Source: Metallyticus violacea (taxonomy: Eukaryota; Arthropoda; Insecta; Mantodea; Metallyticidae). From it: DNA of 64,000 nt. The stretch covers positions 183,760,041-183,824,040 of the forward strand of contig CM060846.1 in assembly GCA_030762175.1 (NCBI GenBank), read 5' to 3'. Shown here in pieces: positions 34,205-46,978 of the stretch (within the stretch, counting starts at the first letter, position 1; each line of letters opens with the position of its first letter). The position numbers were made by a program, and so were the translations under genes. The notes below the pieces were generated by a model that did not search any database, was not told the origin of the DNA, and was given only the letters and a program-made list of their open reading frames with translations.

Positions 34205-34645
34205 CAACGATGCGTACTGCAGCTGATGACGTTCATTGGAATCGTGCCAATGAACTCATTAGAACGAATCTTCGCATAACGCAGGAACAGGTGTCAATCA
34301 AATGCGGCATATCAAGGGAGCGTGTGCAGGCGATAATTGCAGAACTGCGATTACGCAAACATTGCGCACGATGCGCCTCGAAACTCCTTCCTGACAGGAT
34401 ACAGAAGGGATAGCCAACAACTGCTTCTGCGCTATGAACGGAAGGGCGATGCATTCTTAAAGAACATTGAAACAGGTGGCGAAACCTGGGCACACCACTT
34501 CGATTCCGAAAATAAGAGGTTATCCTTGATGTTTCGCCACAGAGTATCACCTGTACCCAAAAGTTCAAGGCTCTACCATCAGCAGGGAAACTCATGCGTA
34601 CAGTCATTTAAGGAAGATTTGATACATATTCAAGCCTAAAAGAGC
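34205..34645 (+). pseudogene. mariner/SETMAR-like transposase fragment
   Basis: Plus strand: HTH part ANELIRTNLRITQEQVSIKC and ISRERVQAIIAELRLRKHCA (34248-34371), then in another frame LLLRYERKGDAFLKNIETGG (about 34419-34478) with ETWAHHFDSENKRLSLMFRH (34479-34538), matching mariner motif TGDETW.HHFDPESKRQS. The catalytic Asp is changed: GGET instead of GDET. The second half of the catalytic domain is absent. Different in sequence from the other three mariner relics. Confidence 0.8.
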
Positions 34646-36469
34646 ATTACTTCTGAAAAGTACTGTGGAACCCTTTAAAAAAACTGAAAGCACGAATTCG
34701 AAGAGTTCATCCACACATCCTGTGGAGCAGTCCCCACTATGCGTTTTTATGAAATTTCAATATTCCATTATGGAAGTATCCCTTAAAATTTTAATGTTAT
34801 ATGTGTATTTCATAGCTTTATAAAGTAATGTAAACAACACTCATATTATTTTATATGGTGTCAAGGAAGTTAATATTACCTTATGTATTAAACCGCTCTT
34901 TGCATAACTATCTTTAGAGTTGTTTCTTCAGTGATATGCATATTTTATATTACTGCTGTACATAGTTGATTTCATATCTCATGTATTATTTACATATTTA
35001 TTACAAAAATGAGCAGAAAAACAGCTATCAAAATTGTTTTTCTATGTGTGAAAATATTTATAGTAACTAATTTCGAAAATAATTCTAATATTCTTTACAG
35101 CATCTATTACTTAACATTATTTGTTCATTTAAGTTTCAGCAGAATATAAAAAATCTGATTAACCTTGGATTCACGTAAGAAGCCCGTTAAAACTACTGGT
35201 TTACTAATAAGGAACATGTTTATATTCTATATAACGATATTATACAGATATTTTAATGATAATTAAGAACCATCCAAAATCATTCCTCGCTGTTTCGTGT
35301 TTCCATTTCTTTTCAAGTCGTTGCGCTGTTTCAATTTACTTCAGCAATAGGATAAAAATGGCAATTTTTAAACAAGTAATACGACTAAAAAACATAAAAA
35401 TTCAGCAAATTTCCAAGAACTTGGGATTTATCTGTAATTTATTTAGTTTTCGGAACAAGTTCAAAAGTGCTATAAGAGATAACAAAGCTACTCCGATATA
35501 ATACTGTGCATCTAACGAATTTTTGTCCTTAAAAAGAAATTCATATCCAGAGACTTCATCTCTCCCAAGACAGACATTTTCAGCATAACAACATTCATTA
35601 AGCTAATTTATGAAAGAAATATTCGACAAATTTGTGCGCGTACGAGCTAAAATAAATGAAAATAGCTATTAGCTATCTAGGAGATTCTGAAAATTCCACA
35701 AATATTACTGTTTCGGGTGTTTTTATGGGGATCTGAAAATAAAAATTATGGCAGCGAAATTCCTTATGCGGCTTCTATCTTATAAGGATGAGGAATTTCG
35801 TGCTTAAGTTGCATGGATGTTTGCTATGGAAATTGCATGGAACTTCTGGTTCGAAATAGGCGGGACAAAGGATAAGCTGAAGGTGGCGTTTTCAGATCAT
35901 GAATGTGTTTCACAAGTACGCTACTTTTGCAATAAACAGGAGCATTACATTATTTTTCTTCTGCTGCCGAGATGTGAAATGGGAAGAAATGATTATAAAC
36001 AGTTTCATAATAGCTATCTATCTTCCCATTCTTCAAATATCCTGCAGTTTTATTTTTGGAAATCTTCATTCAAATTTGTTTGCCTCTTTGTTGTTCCCTT
36101 TCCCTAAAGCTTAAAGTCTTTGTCCCTAGGATGAATTAAGGAAAACGCGACAAGGCAGCAGACAATGATACCAAAAGACTTCATTTCAAGCCCAGTGAGA
36201 TCGATAATTTGCATATAGCTCTTCCACTTAAAAGCTACATGTAAGCAATCACAAAGGAGGGGAGTCGGCACTATTGTTTTTCAGATTTTTTTGGGCAATG
36301 TATGGCACTGCATAGCATCTTGCTTACTGGACGTGGGGTGTTCCTTGAGGTGCTTATGAAGCTATGTAAACACTAGCATTTAAAGCAGCACATCTCTTCA
36401 AGGTGCCTAAGTGAACTAAAAATGTAATAGGCTCTAACATGTGAATATTTAAAAGTACTTATATAAATA

Positions 36470-36470
<1 letters not shown>
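34646..36470. other. No gene recognised
   Basis: 1.8 kb AT-rich. Open frames at 35256-35501 and 35817-36107 have no known motif. Confidence 0.4.

Positions 36471-36512
<42 letters not shown>
36471..36512. repeat. (AT)n microsatellite
   Basis: About 20 AT units. Confidence 0.95.
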
Positions 36513-36514
<2 letters not shown>

Positions 36515-38859
36515 CAGCCGTTTTGGGGTTAGCTGCAGTCAGGTCCTCTTCTTCCGACCCAGCTCCACTCTTTACACCCTCCCCGTGAACTCCAAGAAAC
36601 CAACAACCAAGGCACATAAAAAAATTCAACTAACTTCCGTTTCTATTTACTGACGCAGTCTCATTTTAGGATGTATAGGAATGTGCGTATAAAAAGCGTC
36701 GGTCGGAAGACATGGTCCAACATAGAGTCAGCAGCAAACAGCATGAAATCCGGAAACAAGAGTTATTGAAAAAAAAAAAAAAACTGGAGCGAAACCAAGA
36801 TAAATGGGCGAGAAGGATGGGAAAAGGGGCTCACAGAGTTCAGAACGGGGATGGGGGGAGAATTAGTGGGGTCGCGAAAGCAGTGGCGGTTCACGCAGAC
36901 AAATCTGTCCGTTGACACGGTTAGAGAGTTCATGCCCCTCAACCCCCCAGCGCATCATTCAACATTTCGAAAAGAAAAAAAATATACTACGATAACATTT
37001 TGTTGGTGGTTTCCCTCTAGAATGTGCTTTCTGTAATTCCGAGAATGTTTTCAACCAGCATTTGAAGAAAAAAATTGTGGTTATATCCAAACGTAAATGT
37101 GATAAGAAACAGTTAAGTGAGAAATTTATGGATTTTTAAGAGTTTACGCGATAAGGAATATAAGAGCAATAATTTTGAAATTAATATATTTTAATCACCA
37201 TTCTTGTTAATACATTTCTTTTAAATATAACGCCTGTGTTCTTATACCCATACTAATTGTGTTCGTATTTCCTCATTTCAAAGTTCACTCCAACAGAATG
37301 TTGGCTGAATTTGTATAGAAGAGGAAAATTGTGTCTCGAAAGTTTATTTCTGCGCGCTCTATTTCAAACGCGGTGTACTCAGTTGGTACTGTAGAAAATT
37401 TACAATTCTGGAGGAAGAAAGTTTATTACAAATGAGTGAACTTGGAAATTGCGCATCAGAAAACCATCATATGATCTACTCTCTGAATGTAATTTGCGCT
37501 AAATTTATTTAACTTTCCCGCACTGTGGGAACTGTGAATGCCAAATGGGGAGAAAAGAAAATTCTATTGCACACATCCGCTCTCAACAGAACCTCGATAC
37601 ATTATAAACGAAGAACACATCAGCAATTATGTAGAGAGTATAATTATATTATTATATCTGGGTGTTGTAGGATAGAAAATGAATTTACAAAAGTTAACAA
37701 ATACGCTAACAATTGCTCCACAACCTTAGTTATATTTAAAATCTGATTTAACTGCTGTCTTAACGCACAACTTATAAATAAAGAGGCTTTTGTAGATTCA
37801 GCATCCATTTCAGCGAGAATTTGAAGACCAATAACGTCAAGGGCGAATTATTTTTGTAAGCAAAAAGAGCCAAATATGGAATTTATTAATGCAAAAAAAA
37901 AAAATGAATCACATAAAACCTTCTTGCCTTTCGAAGAATTTCAGAATACCAGTAAACATTTAGTTAAGAGTTTCATGTTAGAACAATGGGCATCATTTAT
38001 ATGTAAATACAGAAGCCCCTGCCAAGGATTTAAGTTTTTAAAAGGAGACTCAAATCTAATATGATATACAGGCACACATGAAGCACAATACGTATCTGTG
38101 CCTGCGTGCGCAATGCTAAACCGTTTGACAGGTATCAAAGAAATCTGAACACGTATTGTTTAAAATCGAGCGAGAAATAAAGACTACCTTAACATTTGGG
38201 AAAAATCTACTCTCCCTTAATTTTATCTTCTTTGAAGAATGAAAAATCAACATATTCTTCGAGTGCCCAAGCAATCAGAATCAAATTGCAGACTTTCTTT
38301 CCCTTCAGAATCTTGCGAATATTTAGTTGTATGATACACTTACTACTTTTACTTGATTTCATTCCCTAAGAAGCGGGAGGTAGATTCCAGAAGGAATGGG
38401 AAATTCCATATGCTTATATGCATAGGTAACGCAAAGAAATCCAATTGTTTGTTAATATATTAAAGCATTTAACTTTCTTTCATCATTAAGTTTACGTAAT
38501 TTCAGTCATTCTGCATATAGTCTGCTTAAACGCCCTTCACTGTATGTACACAATGATTTGATTTTCCGTAAATAAACACATGAACTGCTTTAGAAAAATG
38601 CAATAATATTCAAGTTTACTCCAAACACATTGTCAAAATACTGCACACGTGCACACTGCACAACAATTACTAATATTCTTCTAGGAATGCAAGAGCAATA
38701 TATTAGTAACACTAAAAAAAGGTTTTCATTTGAAAACTACCAAAAAAGCCGGGAAATATATTGTAGTGAAATAATGTCCACGAGGGTCTGTATTACAGTC
38801 CTTGAGGTTCTGGTAAATTTCACAATATTTATACAAAACTTGTACTGTTCTACAGTATT
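36513..38859. other. No gene recognised
   Basis: 2.3 kb. A more G-rich patch lies at about 36790-36930 with a 15-base A run before it. Open frames (36712-36915, 37525-37746, 37876-38064) are short and without recognisable domains. Confidence 0.4.
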
Positions 38860-41800
38860 AAATTGATGAGCTTGCTTCTTCTGCTCATAATGTCTAACAC
38901 CTCACCAGGATTGATATCCTGATGCCAATGTACTGACATTAAAGCAAGATTACTTAAACGTTCGTCACTGATTCTATTTCTCAGGTAAGTCTTGAACCGT
39001 TTCATTGTTGAAAACGATCATTTCGCACTGACTGTTGAGGCAGGAAGGGTGGCTAACATTTTAAGGAGGCAGAGCATTCTGGGTTTAATCCTGCAGGACA
39101 TGCAGTCAAAGAACTTATGACATCATTGGTCTTAATTTTTTTCTCTGTGGATTTCCATTTTTGGCACCATATCCAGATATTACCACCTGAATACAAAGAA
39201 AGCTTATTTAATTTATCAGCTGCAGTTTCTTCGACATTTCTGGGTAACAAAATATCAAAAGCAGACAACATATCTTTGTTCTGCTCAAAACGTGCTTGGA
39301 GATTTGAAATCAATTCATCAGTGCATGGAATAATGACACATGTTCTGCATTACTCTTCGCAGTATGTGCTGGGTGATTGTCCCACTCGGTCTTTCCTGCT
39401 AGTCTTTGAATTTGGATTTCAGAATCGAACACGTTGTATAATTCTTCACCAGCATTTCTTCTTAATGTTTCAAACTGCTGTACTAAATCACAGGTATATT
39501 CCAAAGCGGAGCTAAGATCGTGCTCAGGGTTTTGCAAATAAGTTGAAAGGCGAACCGTGAAAGACAGCAATTTTTCGCATGTTAACTGTGAGATGAGAAA
39601 CGAACTTTTCTCTACGGCTGCCAGTAATTATGCTTTTTGCTCACTGAAACAGACTGAAGGCTTGCAACAATTAGTTCCAGAAGCTCAACGAAAACAATAA
39701 CGCATCTCTACAAATCTTGTGTTGCAAAGGCCCATCAGCCTGGACTTCTTGTGGGAAGGTAACAACTCATTAATTCTGTTCTTTAGAGTCATGTCGGCAA
39801 AAGGATGATTGCGAAATAGGTCACATACGTCACTCATAGTACAATTGCGCAAATGAGTTGTAGTCAGACAGGGCTAAATTCAGTCTGTGATTAGCACAAT
39901 GAGCAAATTCTTTTGAATATTGCTCTTTCACTTTAGCTTGAGCTCCATTGCATTTTCCAGCTGTAGATGATGTACCATCATACCCTTGCCCCACCAGGTT
40001 GCTCATATTTAGACCTAAGCTGACGCACTCTTCTATGACTGTCTTAGCAATGGTTACCGGTCAAGTCATATAAGGCACAAAACCGAAGAAGTCTTCTCTC
40101 AAAAATAGCAGGATTTGACATATAAAGTTAGGGCTGCTCCGTTTCTGAAATATCTAAAGTTTCATTTGCAATAATCTAAAATATTTTGCTTAATTTACAT
40201 CACTGTTAAGCTTTCGTCTTATTATTTCTCCACACAAACCCAGAAATTCATTCTGAATTATAGGGCTAATGTAAGTTTTGTTTTTTCCCTGCATTACCCA
40301 CCAGGCTTTCTGGGATTTTGTCACCAGCATCATGACGAAAAGATAAGAGAGCCCGAAATTTTCTGTATTTCTTTTCAGGCTTTGACAATTTTAAGGGACC
40401 ACTATCTCCATTCCCTCTCAAAGGCAGTTCATTGTGATCACGAAATATTAATATTTTTATTATTGGAAGAAGAACGTCTCTGTTTTATTTAATTTCTTTC
40501 CTCCCTAGCTATTGATCTGAGATGCAACATCTTCTCGGCCAAACTCTATTGTCAAAAACCGCTCAGCTGATAAGACATGGTCTTTATGATAATAGTTGCG
40601 TGATGATTGTTAAATGCTTCTATAGCTTTCTCCCATTTACAGAATGACTTTGTCACCAAACATCCCAAGTAGTGATGACCACCTTGACCTACGCCTTGGT
40701 TATAAAAGAGAACGCAATAACGGCAGTAAGCACCATCTTGCATTTTTAAATATGTTAGCCACTTCCACCTACCCAGCCACTTATTTTGAAATGCGAGTCT
40801 CTCAGACCCATGGACACTAGAGGAATCACAAAGCATTTATCAGGCTTCAAATCGGTTGTTAGTATGCCATACATAATATCAATAGAAATTTTAATATAGT
40901 TTGTTTCTTGTACCAGCAGACCAATGTCACTCACAACCGGTATTAATCTGTGGGAAACTGTTCAATTCCTTATCCCATCCCGTACTGATATGACACGTTT
41001 TAATATAAGCTTTGACATCAACATCATCATCAAAATTCACTTCATTCAAAGCGCTAGTCTTCGATACTTTAATCGTAGGTTTGGAAAAAAAAATATTGAT
41101 TTTGACGTTCCTCTTCCAATTTTCAAAACCACTTTTTAGATTTGCCACAGCATAAAAACAACTTCATAACAATAGAAATGTTTGCTTACTGGCACGCTTT
41201 TAAATTTAAGCTATAAGACCCGCCAAATAAATTGACCACTCCACTCTTCAGCAAGTAGTGTCCGGTAAGGCGAACAAACCAACCCTATCCCCTACTGATA
41301 GTGATGTGTGTATAGTCGGGAGCAAAGGAAAGAATTGCAGTAACAGCTTCATTTGATTATTCAAGTGTTTTAGTAATGATTTTCTCTTATATGTTTTTTT
41401 TTTATATTTAATTTATTTTGAGAAATACGGTATTAAGAGTGGTTATTTTTTGTTTCGTAGGTGGATCATATTGTATACAGTTCTCAACCTTTGATCAAAC
41501 TTTGAGAAAATTTAAGCCCGGACTTAATTTGACTATTTTCCTAATCATCTTCATCATCATTTGTCTTGTTAGTATGAATGAATGAGAGTATAGCATCATT
41601 CTACAGTTAGCACACGAGGAAAAAAATAAAACATTTAGTTTGGATAAGCAAAATGCATGATTGTGAGACTTTAACTTTATATTATCTTCACCATAAAAAT
41701 GTAATTGAATTTATATTTTTACGCTTTGTTTAAAAATCTGCACTTGACGATAACGAACATCATACACGAGTTTTCATGGATTAATACATTCGTCTAGACA

Positions 41801-42268
41801 TTTATAAATATGTGTTAAATAGGTACTTATATTATAAAAAAGAATGCCTTTTATTAAATTCTCAATTAGTTAGGACGTTGGTAATATGCACAGTATCTAG
41901 TGTTACGTACTGTATTGAATTGCCGTGGCATGAACCATTAACAGAACTATAGTGGTCCCTGACTGTACCTCACCCTCCACAAGTGACTTTGGGTTTATGG
42001 AATGTTTGGAAATAAGGAATGCAAGAAGGTGAAGAGAGGCACGTGCTGAACCGGAGTGGTGACTCACCTTTACTACTCTTTTGTTCCGCGCAGCCGCTGA
42101 AACTGTATGACAGCATGACTGTGATGATGCTAAGATGAGAAGCTTGAATGAACGTTTTCACTGTTTTCAAACTATATTTGTTTTTTATTTATTTATTAAC
42201 ATTCCAATACATTTGGGCATCCGGACCTCCTTGACCCCCCGCTTAAATACGTCATTGCCAACACTAAA
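38860..42268 (-). mobile_element. TTF-finger hAT transposon relic
   Basis: Minus-strand order from high to low coordinates: a candidate 5' end at about 42220-42268, an untranslated or unreadable stretch, an N-terminal segment (41148-40927), a TTF-type zinc finger (40836-40552), RNase H-fold pieces (about 40000-39700) and a C-terminal dimerisation region (about 39570-38870). The 5' end reads TGTTGGCAATGACGTATTTA, then a G-run and GGTCAAGGAGGTCCGGA, which resembles the G-rich ends of ZMYM/TTF-type hATs. No matching 3' inverted end was found near 38860, so it may be lost. Confidence 0.68.
38870..41148 (-). pseudogene. hAT transposase with TTF-type zinc finger, many breaks
   Basis: N-terminal part (41148-40927) is unclear. 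Next comes the TTF finger (40836-40552): RLAFQNKWLGRWKWLTYLKM, DGAYCRYCVLFYNQG, then FCKWEKAIEAFNNHH, the order typical of TTF-finger hAT proteins. After stops: GQGYDGTSSTAGKCNGAQAK and FAHCANHRLNLALSDY (about 39985-39870), matching the GQGYDGA..M.G...GVQA and YVHC.AH.LNL motifs. The C-terminus (39570-38870) includes STMKRFKTYLRNRISDERLS followed by NLALMSVHW, the hAT dimerisation signature. At least six stops or frameshifts. Vertebrate and arthropod genes derived from this type exist, but this copy is dead. Confidence 0.85.
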
Positions 42269-42524
42269 TAGTCTTACTGATGCAATGAAATAATTATGTA
42301 GGATATAGCATACCATTATCTTCAGACGTGTAACATGAATTTTCTGTACAATAATTATGCAGATAATTTACTTATTTCCTTTCAAATAGACGTAGCACAG
42401 GACACGGTATTTGGACATTTGAAAAAGTTTATGTGATCTTTATAGATAATGAAAAGGATTCGAAAGTCCAGATATAAAGTTTTATTTTTGTATTATTTTA
42501 CACAGTCCATCAAAAATTTCGGAC
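42269..42524. other. No gene recognised
   Basis: Short AT-rich gap between the hAT end and a tRNA-like repeat. Confidence 0.35.
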
Positions 42525-42720
42525 CGCGCTCGTGGTCTTTTTGTCTCCGTGTCTACCTGCAAATCCGGAGGACCAGGGTTTGAATCCCGTAAGGTTTGAT
42601 GCCTTGGTAAGGGTTTTTCCGGACTGTTCCCCTACCTTGAAAATATAGATGTCAGCTAACTTCAAGCGTTTTAGACTCTGAGCTCGTTTAGGCACTCATT
42701 TAACCAAACATTCAATCATC
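42525..42720 (+). repeat. Putative tRNA-derived SINE (type F)
   Basis: GCTCGTGGTCTTTTTGTCTC (box A-like) and CAGGGTTTGAATCCCG (box B) at tRNA spacing, then a ~120-bp body ending CATTTAACCAAACATTCAAT. Body unlike SINE-A or SINE-B. Confidence 0.55.
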
Positions 42721-44465
42721 GTATTTTTACAATTTCGTTGTTAAACTGTAACAAACAATCACAGATTTTGAACGATATAATGGCGAAATAAAGCCAATTT
42801 CTCTGATTATTAAGAAAGATTCTCCATTTTCTGAGCACCATAATATGAACGATGAATTAACGTACAATTGATAATTCAGTTAATTGTCCCACAGCATGGT
42901 AGATTTAGAGATCAATTATTTTACAGTCGCTTGCATACTCCTTCTGTTGATTAGTGATGGACACTCGCATTACCTAAGACTTCAGTAGGTAATTCAATGC
43001 GCGCAATTTGGGAGAGTAGGCAACAAGTAAAGAACAGTGGTGTCCCTAAAATTTTCACAACATTTCCAATGTCATTTTTATATATCATAACCAGGTGGCT
43101 ATGATACTGGCTTTCAGAAAACAGCAAATAATTCACATAACCACCATAGGAACGCCCTCCTCATCCTTACAAAATGGCCCGTCTTTTGTAAATTCATTAT
43201 GAAACAAGTACAAATTAATTATATTACATAAAAGAGTCAACGCTTTTCAGATAACACCAATACATGGTAGGAATCTTGTACATTTTTTCGCCACATTATT
43301 TTCAGATACATTTGCAAGGAAAATAATGTATGTATTTGCAGAAAAAAAAAAACAGTATTTACATTGCTACAAAGGGCTTCGTTCAGTGCCTCCGTTTTTC
43401 ATTAGCGATAACAAAATGAGTGGGACATAAAGATATTTAGACAAATTTATTAAGTATTAAGCTCTCTTTCTATCCAAAAATATCTGCCAAAATTTCAGGG
43501 ACCTATAATATTAGCCTCAGATGATTCTTCAGAGGGTTTCTGTAAATGTTTTGTACTTTATCTTACTTTGAATACAAATAAGACATTGAATTATTTTTCC
43601 CATATAGCCCCCTTGCTTTGGAAAATACTTTTTCTAGTATCCTCCAATTTCTTAAAGCCGTTAGATTCAAGTATGGTTGCGCGTTTCTGTAAAGATGCTC
43701 TGTAGCTAGGTACACAACTGACATCGTTTCATGCCGGTAGAGTAGAGAAAGCGATGGTCGGAATCAAGAAGTGCGGTTGCTGCAAATATGTGGGTTTCAC
43801 TTAAAAGCACTAACAAAAGAGTGGGGGTCACCTTGACGGTCATTCCTTGTGTTATTAAATGACATGAACCAAATTAATTGTTGCAAACTGAGCTCCCATG
43901 CATTGCCCTTAAAAAAGAGTGTGGTCCTAAACGAAATATTGCGGCTTTTGCTTCAACAGATGGGACTTTTCTTGTTCGGCGTTTTTAAGAGAGGCATTCT
44001 ATCACTCTCTCGCAATGTTTACCTACTTTCGTATTTTGTATTTTACAGATTTTTCAACTCCGGTAAGAGCAACCGTTTCAGCAACACATTCTCTTACTGT
44101 TTTACCAGCAGGTACAAATAAACGTCCATATACTCTTTATTATACGGCTCTCTCCTGATCGCTGAACAGACCCAGCATTATGACTTGACATGTCGACAAC
44201 AGTTGGGTTGAACAAAACACCTCCCTCTCTGCAGTCGAGTTGTTCCCTACATGCTATCCCTCTGCTTCCCATGCACAGTGGACTTGTTTTCATTCTCTTG
44301 TTCTAAGGACTCTTGAGACGAATTGTGCGCTTAATGAAACCAAACGTTATCATAAACCAGAAAACAAATAGTTTCCAAAGTTTCTGCTTAGTTTTTTTAG
44401 TAAATTCGTTAATAATCCCTATTTTGTTTTAAATGATAAAGTTTTTAGCCTTTCTTCATATTCAT
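42721..44465. other. No gene recognised
   Basis: 1.7 kb AT-rich. The 90-codon plus-strand frame at 43849-44121 shows no domain and AT-biased composition like its flanks. Confidence 0.4.
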
Positions 44466-44469
44466 CCAT

Positions 44470-44673
44470 TCAGGCTGTTATTGGACAATGACCACCAATT
44501 ACAGATATACGGAAATTTCCAAACTTCCCTTTCCACTCATACATACATCTAGGAGAGAAAACTTTTTCTCCATAACGAGCAAGCATGCTGATGCATCTGT
44601 TGCTAGGAGCTGGGGTGTTGGCAAGTCTAAGAATTTGAGAAAGCAATGACACTTGAGAGGACATATTTCTCAC
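44470..44673 (-). pseudogene. Possible mariner-like HTH fragment
   Basis: The minus-strand frame contains RYGEKVFSPRCMYEWKGKFG followed by NFRISVIGGH. This resembles the first helix-turn-helix of mariner-like transposases (YG...LS...VYEW..RFK.GR.SV.DD.R.GRP). Nothing of the catalytic domain follows. A weak match. Confidence 0.4.
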
Positions 44674-45180
44674 TGATTACTACATGCTAACATACTTGTT
44701 ATAGCATTTCCTTCTCCAGCTTCTAGTCTCTGGACAACCAACAGCTTGCAGTGTTGCAATATTGTGTTCCCGTTGTTACCGTGTATCAGAGGATCAATTT
44801 AATAAGTACTCCTAGCGCAGGGGCGAAATATTTCTATTACATATAAATTACCTAACGAGCCTATTAGAGAACATCTTTGCAGGTAAGTACGTGCAAACAA
44901 CATTGTTTAGCTTTTAGATTCAATTTTACTACCGATTTTATTTCACGTGTACAACAGTTCACCATCCCAGTGTTATTATGAAACTCTCCAGTATATGTGC
45001 TCGACGATAACACGTTCATATCATGACGGCATGAATGCACGGAATCTGTATAAATGTAAGTACAACAGTGGCAATGTCAGCAACATCTAGCAATAATACG
45101 TTTATGTGGCCATAACATATCACTGTAATAAACATATCTTTCTTTCTGCTTATTCCTTAGTAAGTTCATTTGCTAGCAGT
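44674..45180. other. No gene recognised
   Basis: AT-rich spacer before the DDE pseudogene. Confidence 0.35.
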
Positions 45181-46251
45181 CATGAGCCAGTATGGCAAAT
45201 GAAATGGAAGTGCGTGATTGCGTCAAGCCGCACAGTAAGCCGAGTAAGACGTGCCCTAGTTTTAAAAGAGAAGTAGTAAGAAGTGTAGCGCGAAAAATGA
45301 TTTTAAAGTATACAACTATTTAAAAAATATTCAGAATAAAAAGAGGGACAAACATCTTGAATTTAAAATAATGTCACAGATTAACAGCAGAGGTCTGTGG
45401 AGTAAATAACAAATACTAATTGAAGCCTCTGTGTTGAGGTCAAAAGACCTGACTGTGGCAGTGGTCGGTGTTTGTGTCATCTCGAAAACATATAGGACCC
45501 TAAGAGAATTACACATCTAAATGGTTTTGATAAGGACGTTGTACGAAGGACATTATTTGGAGCTTTTACGATGAAGGTGAATTTCTAACAATTTCCAAAG
45601 TTTTAAACACCAACATTACATAAAAAGGCGCTAATTCATGCACTTATAGATTATTGCGCAGTTTAGGCTTCAAATACAGAAAAAAACAAATAGCGGACGT
45701 AAATTCTTAATGAAGTGGAGTGACCTTGTGGCACCGCGGTTAAAATTTTTGCGCACAAATTCGAATTTCTGGCGACAAAGACCAACCTTTAACGTATTTA
45801 AATGAAACTTGGGTTACTCAAAACAACACTCAAAAATGCATTTGGCAAGGCTCCTGTAATAATGGTGAACTGAAGGTACCTTTGGGGAAGGCCAGAAAGC
45901 TTATCACTTGTCATGTAGGATCGGCAAAAATTAGTTTTGTATCAGAAAACAAATGGTTATTTCGTTCTAAATCAACATGATAGTATCACGAGGTAATGAC
46001 AGTTATAACAATTAAAGAGCGGTTTTTGAATGAGTTCTTAAATTGTTTAGAAGATGGAAGTATACTAATAAAGGACAATTTTGTTTATCATTCGATCACT
46101 ACAAACAAAATTCCAAATATATAAACTAGAATAGGTGATATATTTTAATGGTTGCAAAAAGGGGGGAGATTAAGTTTTCGGCAAACAAAACAAAAAACTA
46201 ACTTCTACCGTTCAAACATCAGTCTGAAATGGACGAACTTGATAAACTTTG

Positions 46252-46503
46252 TAATAGTGTTTAACGTCCGTTTTTACTACTGAGGCATCACAGGCGGTGG
46301 AGATGAGATGAATGATTAACTAGGAAAGGAAAGGGTTATTTTTAAGGAAGGAAGCGTTCCAGGTCTAAGTTTAACGCACCTCACCGGCAGTTACTATTTA
46401 GGATAAACTGGAAAAGTCTGTCAGGGAGGACGGTCCTGGTGGGAATCAAATCTCAGACCGCTCACGAGTCCGCGCCTAAACGACCTCGGCCACCCGTGGC
46501 AGT
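46252..46503 (-). repeat. SINE-B copy 7, inserted in the DDE pseudogene
   Basis: Minus-strand SINE-B with small internal deletions (for example the GATACATGAGATGAAAT block is shortened). It falls between the second and third catalytic motifs of the DDE pseudogene, whose reading resumes after it. No clean target duplication is visible. Confidence 0.9.
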
Positions 46504-46786
46504 CAACTGGTTAATGAAAGGGTGCTTGAGGTATTTCGATAGCTTCCGTATCATTGTAATTACAATCCAATTAAAAATGTGTGTTTTCAAACAAAGCGCG
46601 AGGTTGCAAATAAAATTAGGACATTTAATATGAAAGACGTTTAAAGACTCATTAAAGAAGAAATAGACAACGTGAAACAGAAAGATTGGAATCCTACATC
46701 CGACACGCTGAAAATTACAAGAGGAACATTTAGGGAAGAAATAGGACGTGACGAAATGTTAGAACCAACAACAACAATAAACAATA

Positions 46787-46788
46787 AC

Positions 46789-46864
<76 letters not shown>
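46787..46864. repeat. (AAT)n microsatellite inside the DDE pseudogene
   Basis: About 25 AAT units, encoding poly-Asn in the frame that runs in from upstream. The acidic C-terminus downstream is in a different frame. Confidence 0.95.
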
Positions 46865-46978
46865 TTACATTTGCAAGATTATGATGACGACAGAGACGGA
46901 CTGCTAACTGATGAAGACAATGATGATGAGTTGGACACCTACGCCGACTTCGAGTCTCTACCACTTCCGCTGGATTAA

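Larger units (their letters stand above)
45200..46978 (+). pseudogene. DDE superfamily endonuclease (Tc1/IS630-like) pseudogene, split by a SINE-B
   Basis: Begins near 45200 with VARKMILKVYNYLKNIQNKK (about 45285-45345). Then NGFDKDVVRRT (about 45520-45552) followed by FYDEGEFPTISKVLNT, GRKFLMKWSDLVAPRLKFLR (about 45695-45755) and YLNETWVTQNNTQKCIWQGS (about 45798-45855), where LNETW stands at the first catalytic site (family LDETW). Further on are GELKVPLGKARKLITCHVGS, DGSILIKDNFVYHS (about 46048-46090, second Asp in MDNA.YHS) and, after the SINE, a degraded LPPYHCNYNPI (about 46545-46575). The end is acidic: LLTDEDNDDELDTYADFESL then PLPLD and TAA at 46976-46978. Stops and frameshifts break it. 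This widespread arthropod family is best described as transposase-derived. Confidence 0.85.

Noticed and set aside
36712..37036. Lys-rich frame 36712-36915 as a possible small gene
   Set aside because: Depends on a poly-A run and shows no known domain or splice context.
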